Shown: in pieces, positions 52,011-60,238 of the stretch
Layout of the letters: each line of letters opens with the position of its first letter
How positions within the stretch are numbered: position 1 is the first letter of the stretch
NCBI GenBank assembly: GCA_019422065.1
Contig: JAHZEA010000013.1
Coordinates: 4,931 to 68,930 of the forward strand
DNA: 64,000 nucleotides
DNA from: Lachnospiraceae bacterium
Lineage (GTDB): Bacteria > Bacillota > Clostridia > Lachnospirales > Anaerotignaceae
Direction: 5' to 3'
Notes under the pieces: model-generated
Seen by the model: the letters and a program-made list of their open reading frames with translations, nothing else
What the model was told of the DNA's origin: nothing
Database searches by the model: none
Translations under genes and position numbers: made by a program

Positions 52011-53663
52011 TTACCTCATTAAATCCTCTATTGTTCCATTTGGCGGTATCATCGGCAAAGCGTTTTCTTTTTCCGATATATAACAGTCAATTACTGCCGG
52101 GCCTGTGCTGTTTTCAGAGTCTTTATATGCCTTTATAAGTTCATCTATATTTTTTGCACTGTAGCCTTTAGCTCCCATGGCTTTTGCCAAAAGCGCAAAA
52201 TCTGTTTTTCTCTCCAGCTCTGTAGAAAACCGCCTGCCGTCGCAAAAACAATCCTGAAGCTGTCTTATCATTCCCAAACCGCCGTTATTAAGAACAATTA
52301 CTGTAACCGGTATATTATTTCTTACAGCTGTTGTAACCTCATTAAAGTTCATACAAAAACTTCCGTCACCGGTAAAAAGTATCGACCTTCTTTTGGCTGC
52401 CACTGCCGCACCTATGGCAGCACCCATACCGTAGCCCATTGTTCCAAAACCGCCTGATGTAAGATGTGTTTTAGGTTTTTTAAAGTTATAATATTTTGAT
52501 ACCCACATTTGGTGCTGGCCTACATCTGTAGCAACCGGCGTATATTCATTTGCTAAGTCGTTTACGGTTTCTATTATTTTTTTAGGTGTAAAGCTTTCTG
52601 TTTCTTTAACCTCAAATTCCTTTTTAAACTCCTCTATTTCTTTATCCCATTGAGGGTGATTGTTTTCTTTTACATTTAACGCTATATACTCAAGAGCTTT
52701 TTTTAAGTTGCCTCCTATTTGTAAATGAGCATTTATTACTTTGCCAAGCTCTGCACTATCTATGTCGATATGAATTACTTTTGCATTTTGAGCGAATTTC
52801 TCTCGGCTGCCTGTGCCCCTGTCGGAAAACCTTACTCCGGCGGCTACTATTAAATCTGCCTTTGAAATAGCTTTTGATGCTGCCATTCTGCCGTAGAGCC
52901 CTGCCATGCCTAAATATTTAGGGTGTGTATTGCTCATAGCTGATATGCCCATCATTGTAAAAGCTGCATAAGCTCCTGATTTCTCACAAATTGTTTTAAT
53001 AAACTCCGATGCTCCGCAGTTAACAACTCCGCCGCCGCAGTAAATTATTGGCCTTTGGGAATTATTTATCATTTCAACTGCTTCATCAAGGCTTTTTTCA
53101 TCTGCCATATTTTCTTCAAAATCAATATCTCTTTTTTTAATCGGTTCAAACTCACAAATTTCTTTTTGTATATCACTTGGAATATCTACAAGCACCGGTC
53201 CCGGTCTTCCGCTTTTTGCTATATAAAAAGCCTGACGCATAGTATCAGCAATCTTTTTAACGTCTTTTATAAAAAAGCTATGCTTCGTAGCCGCCAAAGT
53301 AAGGCTTGCTGTATCTATCTCCTGAAAGCTGTCCGTTCCCACACTTTTTATGGGGACACTGCCTGTTATAGCTATAACCGGAACTGAATCGGCAAAGGCT
53401 GTAGCCAAACCCGTTACGGTATTTGTAGCTCCCGGTCCAGAAGTAGCTAACAAAACACCAACTTTATTTCCGGCTCTTGAATATCCGTCTGCGGCATGTG
53501 AAGCACCCTGCTCATGCGCTGTAAGGATGTGCCGTATGCCTTTTTTGTTTTCAGCTAATTTATCGTATAAACTTAGCACGTTGCCTCCCGGATAGCCAAA
53601 GACTGTGTCAACACCCTCTTCAGCTAAAATTTCAATTACTATCTCACTTCCTGTCAGCAGCAT
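52011..53663 (-). CDS. ilvB: Acetolactate synthase large subunit IlvB
   Basis: This thiamine-diphosphate enzyme condenses pyruvate with pyruvate or 2-oxobutyrate, the first common step of valine, leucine and isoleucine synthesis. The catalytic Glu lies in LTAHEQGASHAADGYSR (about residue 50). Other motifs are GYPGGNVLSLYD, SGPGATNTVTGLATA, the central FAD-type domain (about 190-330) and the ThDP motif TGDGSFCMNFNEVTTAVRNN. The length of 550 is normal. GGGAGG is close before the ATG. Transcription passes through a leader-peptide attenuator first. Confidence 0.97.
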   Translation of the reverse strand: MLLTGSEIVIEILAEEGVDTVFGYPGGNVLSLYDKLAENKKGIRHILTAHEQGASHAADGYSRAGNKVGVLLATSGPGATNTVTGLATAFADSVPVIAITGSVPIKSVGTDSFQEIDTASLTLAATKHSFFIKDVKKIADTMRQAFYIAKSGRPGPVLVDIPSDIQKEICEFEPIKKRDIDFEENMADEKSLDEAVEMINNSQRPIIYCGGGVVNCGASEFIKTICEKSGAYAAFTMMGISAMSNTHPKYLGMAGLYGRMAASKAISKADLIVAAGVRFSDRGTGSREKFAQNAKVIHIDIDSAELGKVINAHLQIGGNLKKALEYIALNVKENNHPQWDKEIEEFKKEFEVKETESFTPKKIIETVNDLANEYTPVATDVGQHQMWVSKYYNFKKPKTHLTSGGFGTMGYGMGAAIGAAVAAKRRSILFTGDGSFCMNFNEVTTAVRNNIPVTVIVLNNGGLGMIRQLQDCFCDGRRFSTELERKTDFALLAKAMGAKGYSAKNIDELIKAYKDSENSTGPAVIDCYISEKENALPMIPPNGTIEDLMR

Positions 53664-53684
53664 TTGCTTCGCCTCCCGCCTGAT

Positions 53685-53728
53685 AAAAAATAAATAAAAA
53701 AAGCTGTGCAGTTATTCACTGCACAGCC
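53685..53728 (-). terminator. Attenuator terminator in front of ilvB
   Basis: On the minus strand GCTGTGCAGT (53727-53718 complement) pairs with ACTGCACAGC (10 bp perfect, loop 5), at 53703-53712 and 53718-53727 on the plus strand. A run of seven T follows. It lies between the leader peptide stop and the ilvB start, 40 bp before ilvB, so it must be passed to express the operon. Confidence 0.9.
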
Positions 53729-53749
53729 TAAAAATCTAATTTAAGAGTT

Positions 53750-53908
53750 TTATAAAACTCCTCCTACATAAGCCGTATTATTCAGCGAATAACTATTTTG
53801 GGTAACACAAAGGACCTTATCCACTAGGATAAGGCTGACGAGGAGGACGAGATTAAGTTTTGAATTACATTTTGAACTAATTATTGAGCTATAATTTGCA
53901 CTAAACAT
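53750..53908 (-). CDS. ilv leader peptide (branched-chain amino acid attenuator)
   Basis: This 52-codon frame begins with ATG at 53908 after a strong GGAGG. It contains LVLLVSLILVDKVL, in which 11 of 14 residues are Leu, Val or Ile. The codons there include CTC, GTC, CTA and ATC, which are rare in this AT-rich genome. Over this run lies the hairpin CCTTATCC/GGATAAGG (53815-53834), and the stop codon overlaps the palindrome 53745-53760. AGGAGGA near the 3' end of the frame can pair with TCCTCCT in the regulatory run. The layout is that of classical ribosome-mediated attenuation: ribosome stalling on the run would change folding and prevent the terminator at 53685-53728. Confidence 0.85.
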   Translation of the reverse strand: MFSANYSSIISSKCNSKLNLVLLVSLILVDKVLCVTQNSYSLNNTAYVGGVL

Positions 53909-53954
53909 ACTACATACCTCCTTCACTGAAAATACTAAAAAATTTATTGGTGTT

Positions 53955-53983
53955 ATTTTATTACCCTCATGTATAAAAGTCAA
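53955..53983 (-). promoter_or_regulatory. Sigma-A-type promoter of the ilv operon
   Basis: On the minus strand TTGACT (53983-53978), 17 bases, then TAAAAT (53960-53955). The start of transcription near 53948 puts the leader peptide start 40 nt downstream. No gene is visible from 53984 to 54336; that stretch is AT-rich with one palindrome at 54279-54299. Confidence 0.85.
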
Positions 53984-54278
53984 TACAAAAAATCACAATA
54001 AATATATTTTGTAAAATTGTTCTAATTTCAGTACACTTTATTACGCTAAAACACATACAAATTAAACAATATAATTTTCAGGTTGTCAGACCGCTATGTA
54101 TTAAAACAATCATATAAAGCTCTTTAAAAGTAGTTTTTAAACCATTTTTAGTTATAAATAAACGTATATAAATTATATTCAGTAAATATAGTACTGTTAT
54201 TTTAATTGTTTTTTAATAAAAATATACTTAAAACAATATTTTTAATTAAATTATTTAAAATCATAAACTATTACGCTT

Positions 54279-54299
54279 CAAAGTTGTCATACAACTTTG
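54279..54299. repeat. Palindrome in the gap upstream of the ilv promoter
   Basis: CAAAGTTGT (54279-54287), CAT, ACAACTTTG (54291-54299) is a perfect 9-bp inverted repeat with a three-base centre. It is not followed by a U-run, so it looks more like an operator than a terminator. Its partner protein is unknown. Confidence 0.4.
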
Positions 54300-54336
54300 T
54301 GCTAATTTAAACAACTTTTTCATACTTAATTAAGCT

Positions 54337-54371
54337 AAAAAAAACGGCTCCGACATATAAATCGGAACCGT
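54337..54371 (-). terminator. Terminator of apgM
   Basis: ACGGCTCCGA (54344-54353) pairs with TCGGAACCGT (54362-54371, one mismatch), followed on the minus strand by eight T. It lies 18 bp after the apgM stop. Confidence 0.88.
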
Positions 54372-54388
54372 GTATAAACTAAATTTTA

Positions 54389-55588
54389 TTATTTTTTCAT
54401 AAATATTTTAGCCAATTCAGGACCGTTAGGAACATAAAGGCCGGTTTCTTTAGCACTTTCCTCGTCAAATGTATCAACGCCCTGTGCCGGTTCATTACTT
54501 CTGTAAATCATAAAAGGCACTGCGTCCCTTGCGTGTGTTTTTGTAACTATAGGTGTAGGGTGGTCCGGCATAACAAGTATTGTAAATTCCTCGCCGGCAT
54601 TTTTAAGGCCTTCTGTAAGAGGTCCTATTATATCCCTGTCTATAAGCTCAATAGATTTAATTTTATTTTCTATTTCGCCTCTATGTCCACACTCGTCAGG
54701 AGCTTCAACATGGATATAAACATAGTCCTTGCCGTCTAAAAGTGCTTTAAGAGCGGCTTTACCCTTATTTGCAAAGTTTGTAGTTATATTGCCTGTAGCG
54801 CCTTCAACATTAATTACGTCAAGTCCGGCTGTTATGCCTATACCTTTTATAAGGTCTACAGCTGATATAGCCGCGCCATTAAGGCCAAATTTTTCTTTAA
54901 AATTAGGTATAGCCGGCCTTGTGCCCTCGCCCCAAAGCCAAATGGAGTTTGCCGGGTTAAGGCCTTTTTTAATTCTTTCTTTATTAACCGGATGGTCTTT
55001 AAGTATTTCATAGCTTTTTTTCATTAAAGAAAGAAGTTTTTTATTTTTAGGCAGGTGCTCTGTTATTTTTTTGTCTGAAATATCATGCGGTGGTGTAAGA
55101 CCAAGACCATTAGGACCTTTATGCCAAATCATGCAGTGTCTATAACTTATGCCTGCATAAAACTCAATTTCATCGTCTTTTAAGTTTTCATTTATTGTTT
55201 TAATTATTTCAGCAGCTTCGGCTGTTGTAATCTCCTGAGAGCTGTAGTCTACCATTGTTTTATTCTCATACTGCTCGTCGTCTGAAAGTGTAACAAGGTT
55301 GCATCTGAAAGCTATATCATCATCAGCCATATCAATGCCAATGCTCATAGCTTCAAGAGGTGACCTGCCTGTATAGCAGCTTTCAGGGTCATAACCCATA
55401 GCAGATAAATTAGCCACATCACTTCCCGGCTTCATATTGTCCGGTACAGTTTTAACAATACCTACAGTGGATTTTTTAACAAGAGTATCCATATTTATTT
55501 TATCGGCAACCATCATAGGGGTCTTACCGTTTAACTCATTTACCGGGTAGTCTGCCATGCCGTCGCACAGCATTACTATATACTTCAT
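54389..55588 (-). CDS. apgM: Cofactor-independent phosphoglycerate mutase, archaeal type (ApgM)
   Basis: ApgM interconverts 3- and 2-phosphoglycerate in glycolysis with two metal ions. It belongs to the alkaline phosphatase superfamily. At 399 aa it is the ApgM rather than the 510-aa GpmI type. It begins KYIVMLCDGMADYPVNELNG with the metal-binding Asp, has KPGSDVANLSAMGYDPESCY with the Ser nucleophile, CNLVTLSD, VHVEAPDECGHRG-like (YIHVEAPDECGHRGE) and ILVMPDHPTPIVTKTH. Related proteins are sometimes annotated as homoserine kinases, but no threonine gene is nearby. It is a single-gene unit. Confidence 0.9.
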   Translation of the reverse strand: MKYIVMLCDGMADYPVNELNGKTPMMVADKINMDTLVKKSTVGIVKTVPDNMKPGSDVANLSAMGYDPESCYTGRSPLEAMSIGIDMADDDIAFRCNLVTLSDDEQYENKTMVDYSSQEITTAEAAEIIKTINENLKDDEIEFYAGISYRHCMIWHKGPNGLGLTPPHDISDKKITEHLPKNKKLLSLMKKSYEILKDHPVNKERIKKGLNPANSIWLWGEGTRPAIPNFKEKFGLNGAAISAVDLIKGIGITAGLDVINVEGATGNITTNFANKGKAALKALLDGKDYVYIHVEAPDECGHRGEIENKIKSIELIDRDIIGPLTEGLKNAGEEFTILVMPDHPTPIVTKTHARDAVPFMIYRSNEPAQGVDTFDEESAKETGLYVPNGPELAKIFMKK

Positions 55589-55630
55589 TTTAATACCTCT
55601 TTTCAGTAAAATTAATAATAATATAAACCC

Positions 55631-55659
55631 ATTATATTACAGAATATTTATAAATACAA
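55631..55659 (-). promoter_or_regulatory. Sigma-A-type promoter of apgM
   Basis: On the minus strand TTGTAT (55659-55654), 17 bases, then TATAAT (55636-55631), about 43 bp before the apgM start. Confidence 0.8.
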
Positions 55660-55661
55660 TA

Positions 55662-55711
55662 AAAACCGGTGCTTTTCCATATACATAAAGCAATAGAAAA
55701 TCACCGGTTTT
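55662..55711 (-). terminator. Terminator of the MacB-type ABC operon
   Basis: AAAACCGGTG (55662-55671) pairs perfectly with CACCGGTTTT (55702-55711); TTTTTATTG follows on the minus strand. It lies 31 bp after the permease stop. Confidence 0.8.
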
Positions 55712-55742
55712 AAATGCTTTAAAACTCAAATAAAAACATATT

Positions 55743-57035
55743 TTATTCTGTTTTTATAGCGGCTAAAGCGCTGAGTTTTGTGGCTCTTACAGCAGGGAAA
55801 AATCCAGCCGCTACGCCTACAAATGTGGCAAATACTATACCTAAGAGCCCAAGCCAAATAGGAATAACTGAAAGGGTTTGCTGTCCCATGCTTACACCTA
55901 CAACATTAACTATTTTAGAAACACCATAACTTATGGCAACACCTACTAATCCGCCCATAAAGCCTATAAAAGCGGCTTCAGTAAGGAATAACCTTCGTAT
56001 GTCGGCAACAGTAGCACCTATAACCTTCATAACACCTATTTCACGTGTTCTTTCGTAAATACTCATAACCATAGTATTTGTTATACCTATAGCAGCTACA
56101 ACAAGCGATATAGCACCTATAGCACCAAGAACCATTTGAAGCATTTTAGATGTTTCCTGTGTCTGTTTAAGGTAATCAACAAGGCTGTATGTTTCAAAGC
56201 CCATATCTTTTATTTCCTGCTGAATTTTTTCTACTGAGTTAATATCATCAGCCTTAACCATTGCCGAGTCGTATACGCCTTTTTTCTTATTAGAACTGTT
56301 TGTTTCACCTTTTGCTTTTTGGTATTTTTGTCTTTCAGCAACCAATTTTTCAACATCGGCTAAAGGCATAACAGTATAATAACTGTTTTGGCCGTTTTCC
56401 TTCATTTCACCTACAACTTCTATTTTTTTAGGCTTAATAGACTTATCCATTTGTTTAGTTCCGTAACTATTGTCGTATGTAATTTGGAACTTATCGTTAT
56501 ACGGGTCAATCTCTATAGACTGCGAGCCGTTCCATCTGTACTGCCAGCTGAGTTTTGGATTATAAAAGCCTGTTTTAGCATAAGCACTAAGCACAACAGC
56601 CATAGAGTCACCCTCTTGCAGTGTTCTGCCTGTGCTTACATCAAGCCCCATGGCCTCCATTGTTTCAGGCAATATTCCCATTATGGAAGTATCATAAACA
56701 TTTCTTCCGTCTATTAATGTAAAATATTCCTGTAAAACCGGAGTAACAACCTCTACTCCATCTATCTTTTTAAATTTCTCTAAGCTTGCAGTATCAATCT
56801 GCACTTTTTCTTTACTTTTGCTATCTGATGAATAAGGCGCATTTACATTTATTACATAAAGGCTGCCCATTTCCTCTATCTGTTGTCTGTAACCAACATT
56901 CATACCTATACCAACAGATATCATTACTACTATTGAGGCAGTACCTATTATAACGCCTAATACAGTAAGGAACGTTCGCAGCTTACGCTTCCACAAATTA
57001 CGCAGAGCCATGTTTATTAAATCAAAGCTGCTCAT
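55743..57035 (-). CDS. MacB/FtsX-type ABC transporter permease
   Basis: This MacB-like permease has a first membrane helix (RTFLTVLGVIIGTASIVVMI) near residue 20-45, a large extracytoplasmic MacB_PCD domain (about 50-300) and three C-terminal membrane helices in the FtsX-type region (AIGITNTMVMSIYERTREIG-VMKVIGAT). Type VII ABC systems of this kind move or sense substrates outside the membrane rather than transport across it. ATG at 57065 would add ten residues, but GGAAGGAAAGG directly precedes the ATG at 57035, so 430 aa is preferred. It overlaps the upstream surface-protein gene by 14 bp. Confidence 0.9.
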   Translation of the reverse strand: MSSFDLINMALRNLWKRKLRTFLTVLGVIIGTASIVVMISVGIGMNVGYRQQIEEMGSLYVINVNAPYSSDSKSKEKVQIDTASLEKFKKIDGVEVVTPVLQEYFTLIDGRNVYDTSIMGILPETMEAMGLDVSTGRTLQEGDSMAVVLSAYAKTGFYNPKLSWQYRWNGSQSIEIDPYNDKFQITYDNSYGTKQMDKSIKPKKIEVVGEMKENGQNSYYTVMPLADVEKLVAERQKYQKAKGETNSSNKKKGVYDSAMVKADDINSVEKIQQEIKDMGFETYSLVDYLKQTQETSKMLQMVLGAIGAISLVVAAIGITNTMVMSIYERTREIGVMKVIGATVADIRRLFLTEAAFIGFMGGLVGVAISYGVSKIVNVVGVSMGQQTLSVIPIWLGLLGIVFATFVGVAAGFFPAVRATKLSALAAIKTE

Positions 57036-59166
57036 TTTCATCCTTTCCTTCCATATCGTCATCATCTAAATCATCGGCTATAAGTCTTGCGTCTTTTCTT
57101 TTTTTAATTACTTTTAAAACTACAACAAGTATAATTATGCCTACAACAGCTCCTACGCCTATACCTATTTTAGCTTTAAGGCTAAGCCCCTGATTCATGT
57201 CCATATCATCAGGCATCATTTCGCCGCCCATGGTATCATCCATAACCGGCTCAATACCGTTTATAGTGTATTCCTTAACCTGCTGTATCTGCTCACCGCT
57301 TGGGTCATCGTACGAAATAGTCAGCTTAAAGTTATTTAAGCCCATGTTGTTAACTGAAAAACTACCTTCATAGTAATTGCTGTCGCCAGGTGAGCAGTTG
57401 CCTATATATGTGCTCTTGTTCTGTGTAGTTATATCACCCTCAAGACTTACCTTAAGATTGCTTATATCAACCTTTCCTGTGTTGTGAATATCAAAATATA
57501 CACTTATAGGCATACCTATTTCAGATGATTCAGGTACAAATATTTCGCTTGTATCAATCTGTGAAACCTGTTTTACATTTATACCCAAAAGCTCTGTTGC
57601 TGTATATTCGTTTCCGCTTTCGTCCTCGTACTCAAAATTAACTGTAAGAGTATAAGTTTTTGGCTGAGCTGAAGGCACAGTATAAAGAGTCATAGTTTTG
57701 CTTACAGTGCCTTTTGGCGCTATTGAGTCATAATAAAATGTATTGCTGCTGTCTACAGGTGTAAATACGTTTCCTGATTTTTCGTTTTCTGATGAAGTTT
57801 CCTCAACCATAGTAAGGTACATCTTAACATTCTTAACAGCTTTTTCAATATGAGTATTTAAAAATGTCATTGTAAGGTCAAAGTTTTCACCTGCCATTAC
57901 TATAACCGGGTCGCACTTATAATCGCTTACAATTATCTTTGGCTTACTTTCTTTCTTGTCGCCTTCTTCTTCGTCCTTATCAGGGTTTGTAACGTTAGCG
58001 CCGCCGTACTGTGTTACTGTGTAATCTTTGCCGCCCATTTTGTACTCAAGCTTAAACTCTACAGTATAATTTCTTGAAGAAGCATTGCCTGTAGGGGCAA
58101 ATGTAAATGTATAATCAGCTGATTTACCAGGCTGAAGCTCTTTAAGCGAGAATGTACTGTTGCTCTTTGGCACTATGTTTCCGCCTTCGCCATATTCGGC
58201 AGCTGAAATTCTTATATTTTCCGCAGCGGCATCGCCATAATTCTTAATTGTAAATGAGAAATCAAAATTTTGATTTACACCATATGTGCCGCCCGGTTCT
58301 TTTACATTTTCAATTCTTAAATCAGCATTTTTGCCGCTTCCGGCTCCTACTGAAACAAAATACTTTTCCTCATATGTATGCTCTGTTCCGTTTTCGTCGT
58401 TAAATACAACTTTAACTGTTATAGGATAACTTCCATCTTCCATAGCACTGTTTGTGGTTAAGTTAAACGAAATTGTTTCTTTTGTTCCGGCCCAGATTTT
58501 AGAAAACTTTTTCTGATTTGTACCGTTAACGCCTACTCCTGCCGGGTCAAGATTTTCAAGAGAAACAACAGCATTATACAAATTAAGAGGGCCTTGGTTA
58601 AAAAGCTCAAATGTCAATACTGAACTATCACCTGCGTTTAAAGTAGACGGATTTAATTTGTAGTTCTGGAAATTGAAAGCTGGTATTCCTGAAGCATTTT
58701 TAATTTTAAAATAAATAGTTGATGTGCTGTCATAAGAAAAACCATCGTTATTTAAAAATTGGAACTTAATATTTACGGCGTATGTTTTTGTAGGTGCCGT
58801 TCTGTCTGCTGACACTGTAAGATTAATTGTTCTTTCGCCATTTGCCGATATAGTGCCTATATTGCTGGATTGGGCATTTAATGTTACTTTAAGCGGGTTT
58901 TCACTGGCATTTTCCACTGTTGGTATAACAACAACAGATTTTGCAACACTTGTACTTGTGTTCCTTACTCTTAAAGCAATGCTTGTTTCTTGCCCCGGCT
59001 CTATCTCGTAAATATTGCCGCTTACAACATTAATAATAGGCGTTCCCGCAGGTTCTTTCTCATCATCATCATCTGCGGCAAAGGCTGTTAACGAAACTGA
59101 AATTGCCATAATTAAAACAGCTAAAAACGCTAAAAGTCTTTTAAAGCTAATTTTGTTAACCATCAT
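57022..59166 (-). CDS. Large secreted surface protein with Ig/CARDB-like repeats, ABC-associated
   Basis: This 714-aa protein has a signal peptide (FKRLLAFLAVLIMAISVSLT), an acidic start (DDDDEKEP), then about five beta-sandwich repeats of 100-130 residues of the CARDB/NEW3 (COG1361) type, each with lines such as LRVRNTSTSVAKSVVVIPTV or FSFTIKNYGDAAAENIRISA. A C-terminal membrane helix (IGIGVGAVVGIIILVVVLKV, about 670-692) and a basic/acidic tail end it. It lies between ATPase and permease genes with overlaps on both sides (4 and 14 bp), taking the place of a MacA-type adaptor. The substrate is unknown. Confidence 0.85.
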   Translation of the reverse strand: MMVNKISFKRLLAFLAVLIMAISVSLTAFAADDDDEKEPAGTPIINVVSGNIYEIEPGQETSIALRVRNTSTSVAKSVVVIPTVENASENPLKVTLNAQSSNIGTISANGERTINLTVSADRTAPTKTYAVNIKFQFLNNDGFSYDSTSTIYFKIKNASGIPAFNFQNYKLNPSTLNAGDSSVLTFELFNQGPLNLYNAVVSLENLDPAGVGVNGTNQKKFSKIWAGTKETISFNLTTNSAMEDGSYPITVKVVFNDENGTEHTYEEKYFVSVGAGSGKNADLRIENVKEPGGTYGVNQNFDFSFTIKNYGDAAAENIRISAAEYGEGGNIVPKSNSTFSLKELQPGKSADYTFTFAPTGNASSRNYTVEFKLEYKMGGKDYTVTQYGGANVTNPDKDEEEGDKKESKPKIIVSDYKCDPVIVMAGENFDLTMTFLNTHIEKAVKNVKMYLTMVEETSSENEKSGNVFTPVDSSNTFYYDSIAPKGTVSKTMTLYTVPSAQPKTYTLTVNFEYEDESGNEYTATELLGINVKQVSQIDTSEIFVPESSEIGMPISVYFDIHNTGKVDISNLKVSLEGDITTQNKSTYIGNCSPGDSNYYEGSFSVNNMGLNNFKLTISYDDPSGEQIQQVKEYTINGIEPVMDDTMGGEMMPDDMDMNQGLSLKAKIGIGVGAVVGIIILVVVLKVIKKRKDARLIADDLDDDDMEGKDENEQL

Positions 59167-59909
59167 TTTTCTTCCTCCCTATGAGCATTGTCAAGCTCAT
59201 TGCTGTGTTTTATGCTTTGATTATTGTACTCTATGCGCTCTATTTTGCCGTCGGAAAGATGTACTATTCTTTGGGCATAATCTGAAATTTCCATGTCATG
59301 GGTTACAATAATAAGCGTTTGCTTATTTTTTCCGGAAAGCCCCATCATTAAATCCATCATTTGGTATGTGGTTTTAGTATCAAGGTTTCCCGTAGGTTCA
59401 TCGGCAAATACAATTTCCGGATTATTAACAAAGGCTCTTGCTATAGATACTCTTTGCTGCTGACCGCCTGAAAGCTGTGACGGTTTATGATTGGCCCTTG
59501 ATTCAAGCCCTACAGCCTTTAACATCTCCATAGCCCTTTCTTTACGCTCTTTAACGCCTACACGCTTAAATATTAACGGCAGAGTTACGTTTTCAAGAGC
59601 CGTTAAATTACCCAAAAGGTTATATGACTGAAATACAAAGCCTATATGCTGCTGCCTAAATTTAGCCAGCTGTGTTTCATCCATACGCTCTACATGCAGG
59701 CCTCGTATTATAATTTCTCCTTTTGTAGGCTTTTCAAGACCGGAAATTAAATTAAGCAGTGTTGACTTGCCTGAACCGGATTTACCCAAAAGACATGTTA
59801 CCGTGCCGCGCTCAAAATTAAGCGTAACATTGTTTACTGCTGCTATTTTTTCATCGCCCATACGGTATATCTTCTTTAGGTTTCTGAGCTTTATAATATC
59901 CTCAGACAA
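59163..59909 (-). CDS. MacB/LolD-type ABC transporter ATPase (TTG start)
   Basis: The ATPase has LRNLKKIYRMGDEKIAAVNN at the start, Walker A LLGKSGSGKST, the Q-loop FVFQSYNLLGNLTALENV, signature LSGGQQQRVSIARAF, Walker B IVFADEPTGNLD and the switch His in VTHD. The start is TTG at 59909, nine bases after GGAGG. It is first in a three-gene operon with the surface protein and permease. The 329-bp gap to ybaK holds the ybaK promoter; no clear promoter of this operon was identified there. Confidence 0.93.
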   Translation of the reverse strand: MSEDIIKLRNLKKIYRMGDEKIAAVNNVTLNFERGTVTCLLGKSGSGKSTLLNLISGLEKPTKGEIIIRGLHVERMDETQLAKFRQQHIGFVFQSYNLLGNLTALENVTLPLIFKRVGVKERKERAMEMLKAVGLESRANHKPSQLSGGQQQRVSIARAFVNNPEIVFADEPTGNLDTKTTYQMMDLMMGLSGKNKQTLIIVTHDMEISDYAQRIVHLSDGKIERIEYNNQSIKHSNELDNAHREEEK

Positions 59910-60169
59910 TATTTATCGCCTCCAGTCTTAATCTGTTCTTAATACTAATTTACCATATAAAACTGCATAAATCCATTAAAAAATTCTTAAGGTTTATGTT
60001 CATTTTTTAATAACTAATAAACATTTCTTAATCAACAGTTAATAAATTACACAAAACCATCACTTTTAACCAACTGTATTAGCTTATATATAGTCAAATT
60101 GTTAATATTGCAATGCGCGTTAATTTAGTTTAGTCATTTTAAACATAAATCACTCATTAATGAAATAAA

Positions 60170-60196
60170 TAAACAAACTATTGTATAAACCGATAA
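60170..60196 (+). promoter_or_regulatory. Sigma-28-like promoter in front of ybaK
   Basis: TAAA (60170-60173), 15 bases, then ACCGATAA (60189-60196): a full -35 match and seven of eight at the -10 consensus, the best sigma-28 match in the window, 42 bp before the start codon. An alternative sigma-A reading, TTGTAT-N17-TATTTT, overlaps it. Confidence 0.5.
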
Positions 60197-60238
60197 ATTT
60201 TGGTATTTTAATATAAAAAGCAATGAGGAGATGTATTT

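Noticed and set aside
53664..53954. T-box leader in front of ilvB
   Set aside because: No AGGGTGG...CCGCG-type T-box sequence; the leader frame and terminator explain the region better.
53909..53983. N-terminal extension of the ilv leader peptide beginning at TTG 53983
   Set aside because: That TTG is the -35 element of the promoter, so it is not transcribed; the ATG at 53908 follows a strong ribosome binding site.
59015..59311. 98-residue plus-strand frame across the ATPase and surface-protein junction
   Set aside because: Covers two well-supported genes on the other strand; cysteine-rich shadow with no ribosome binding site.
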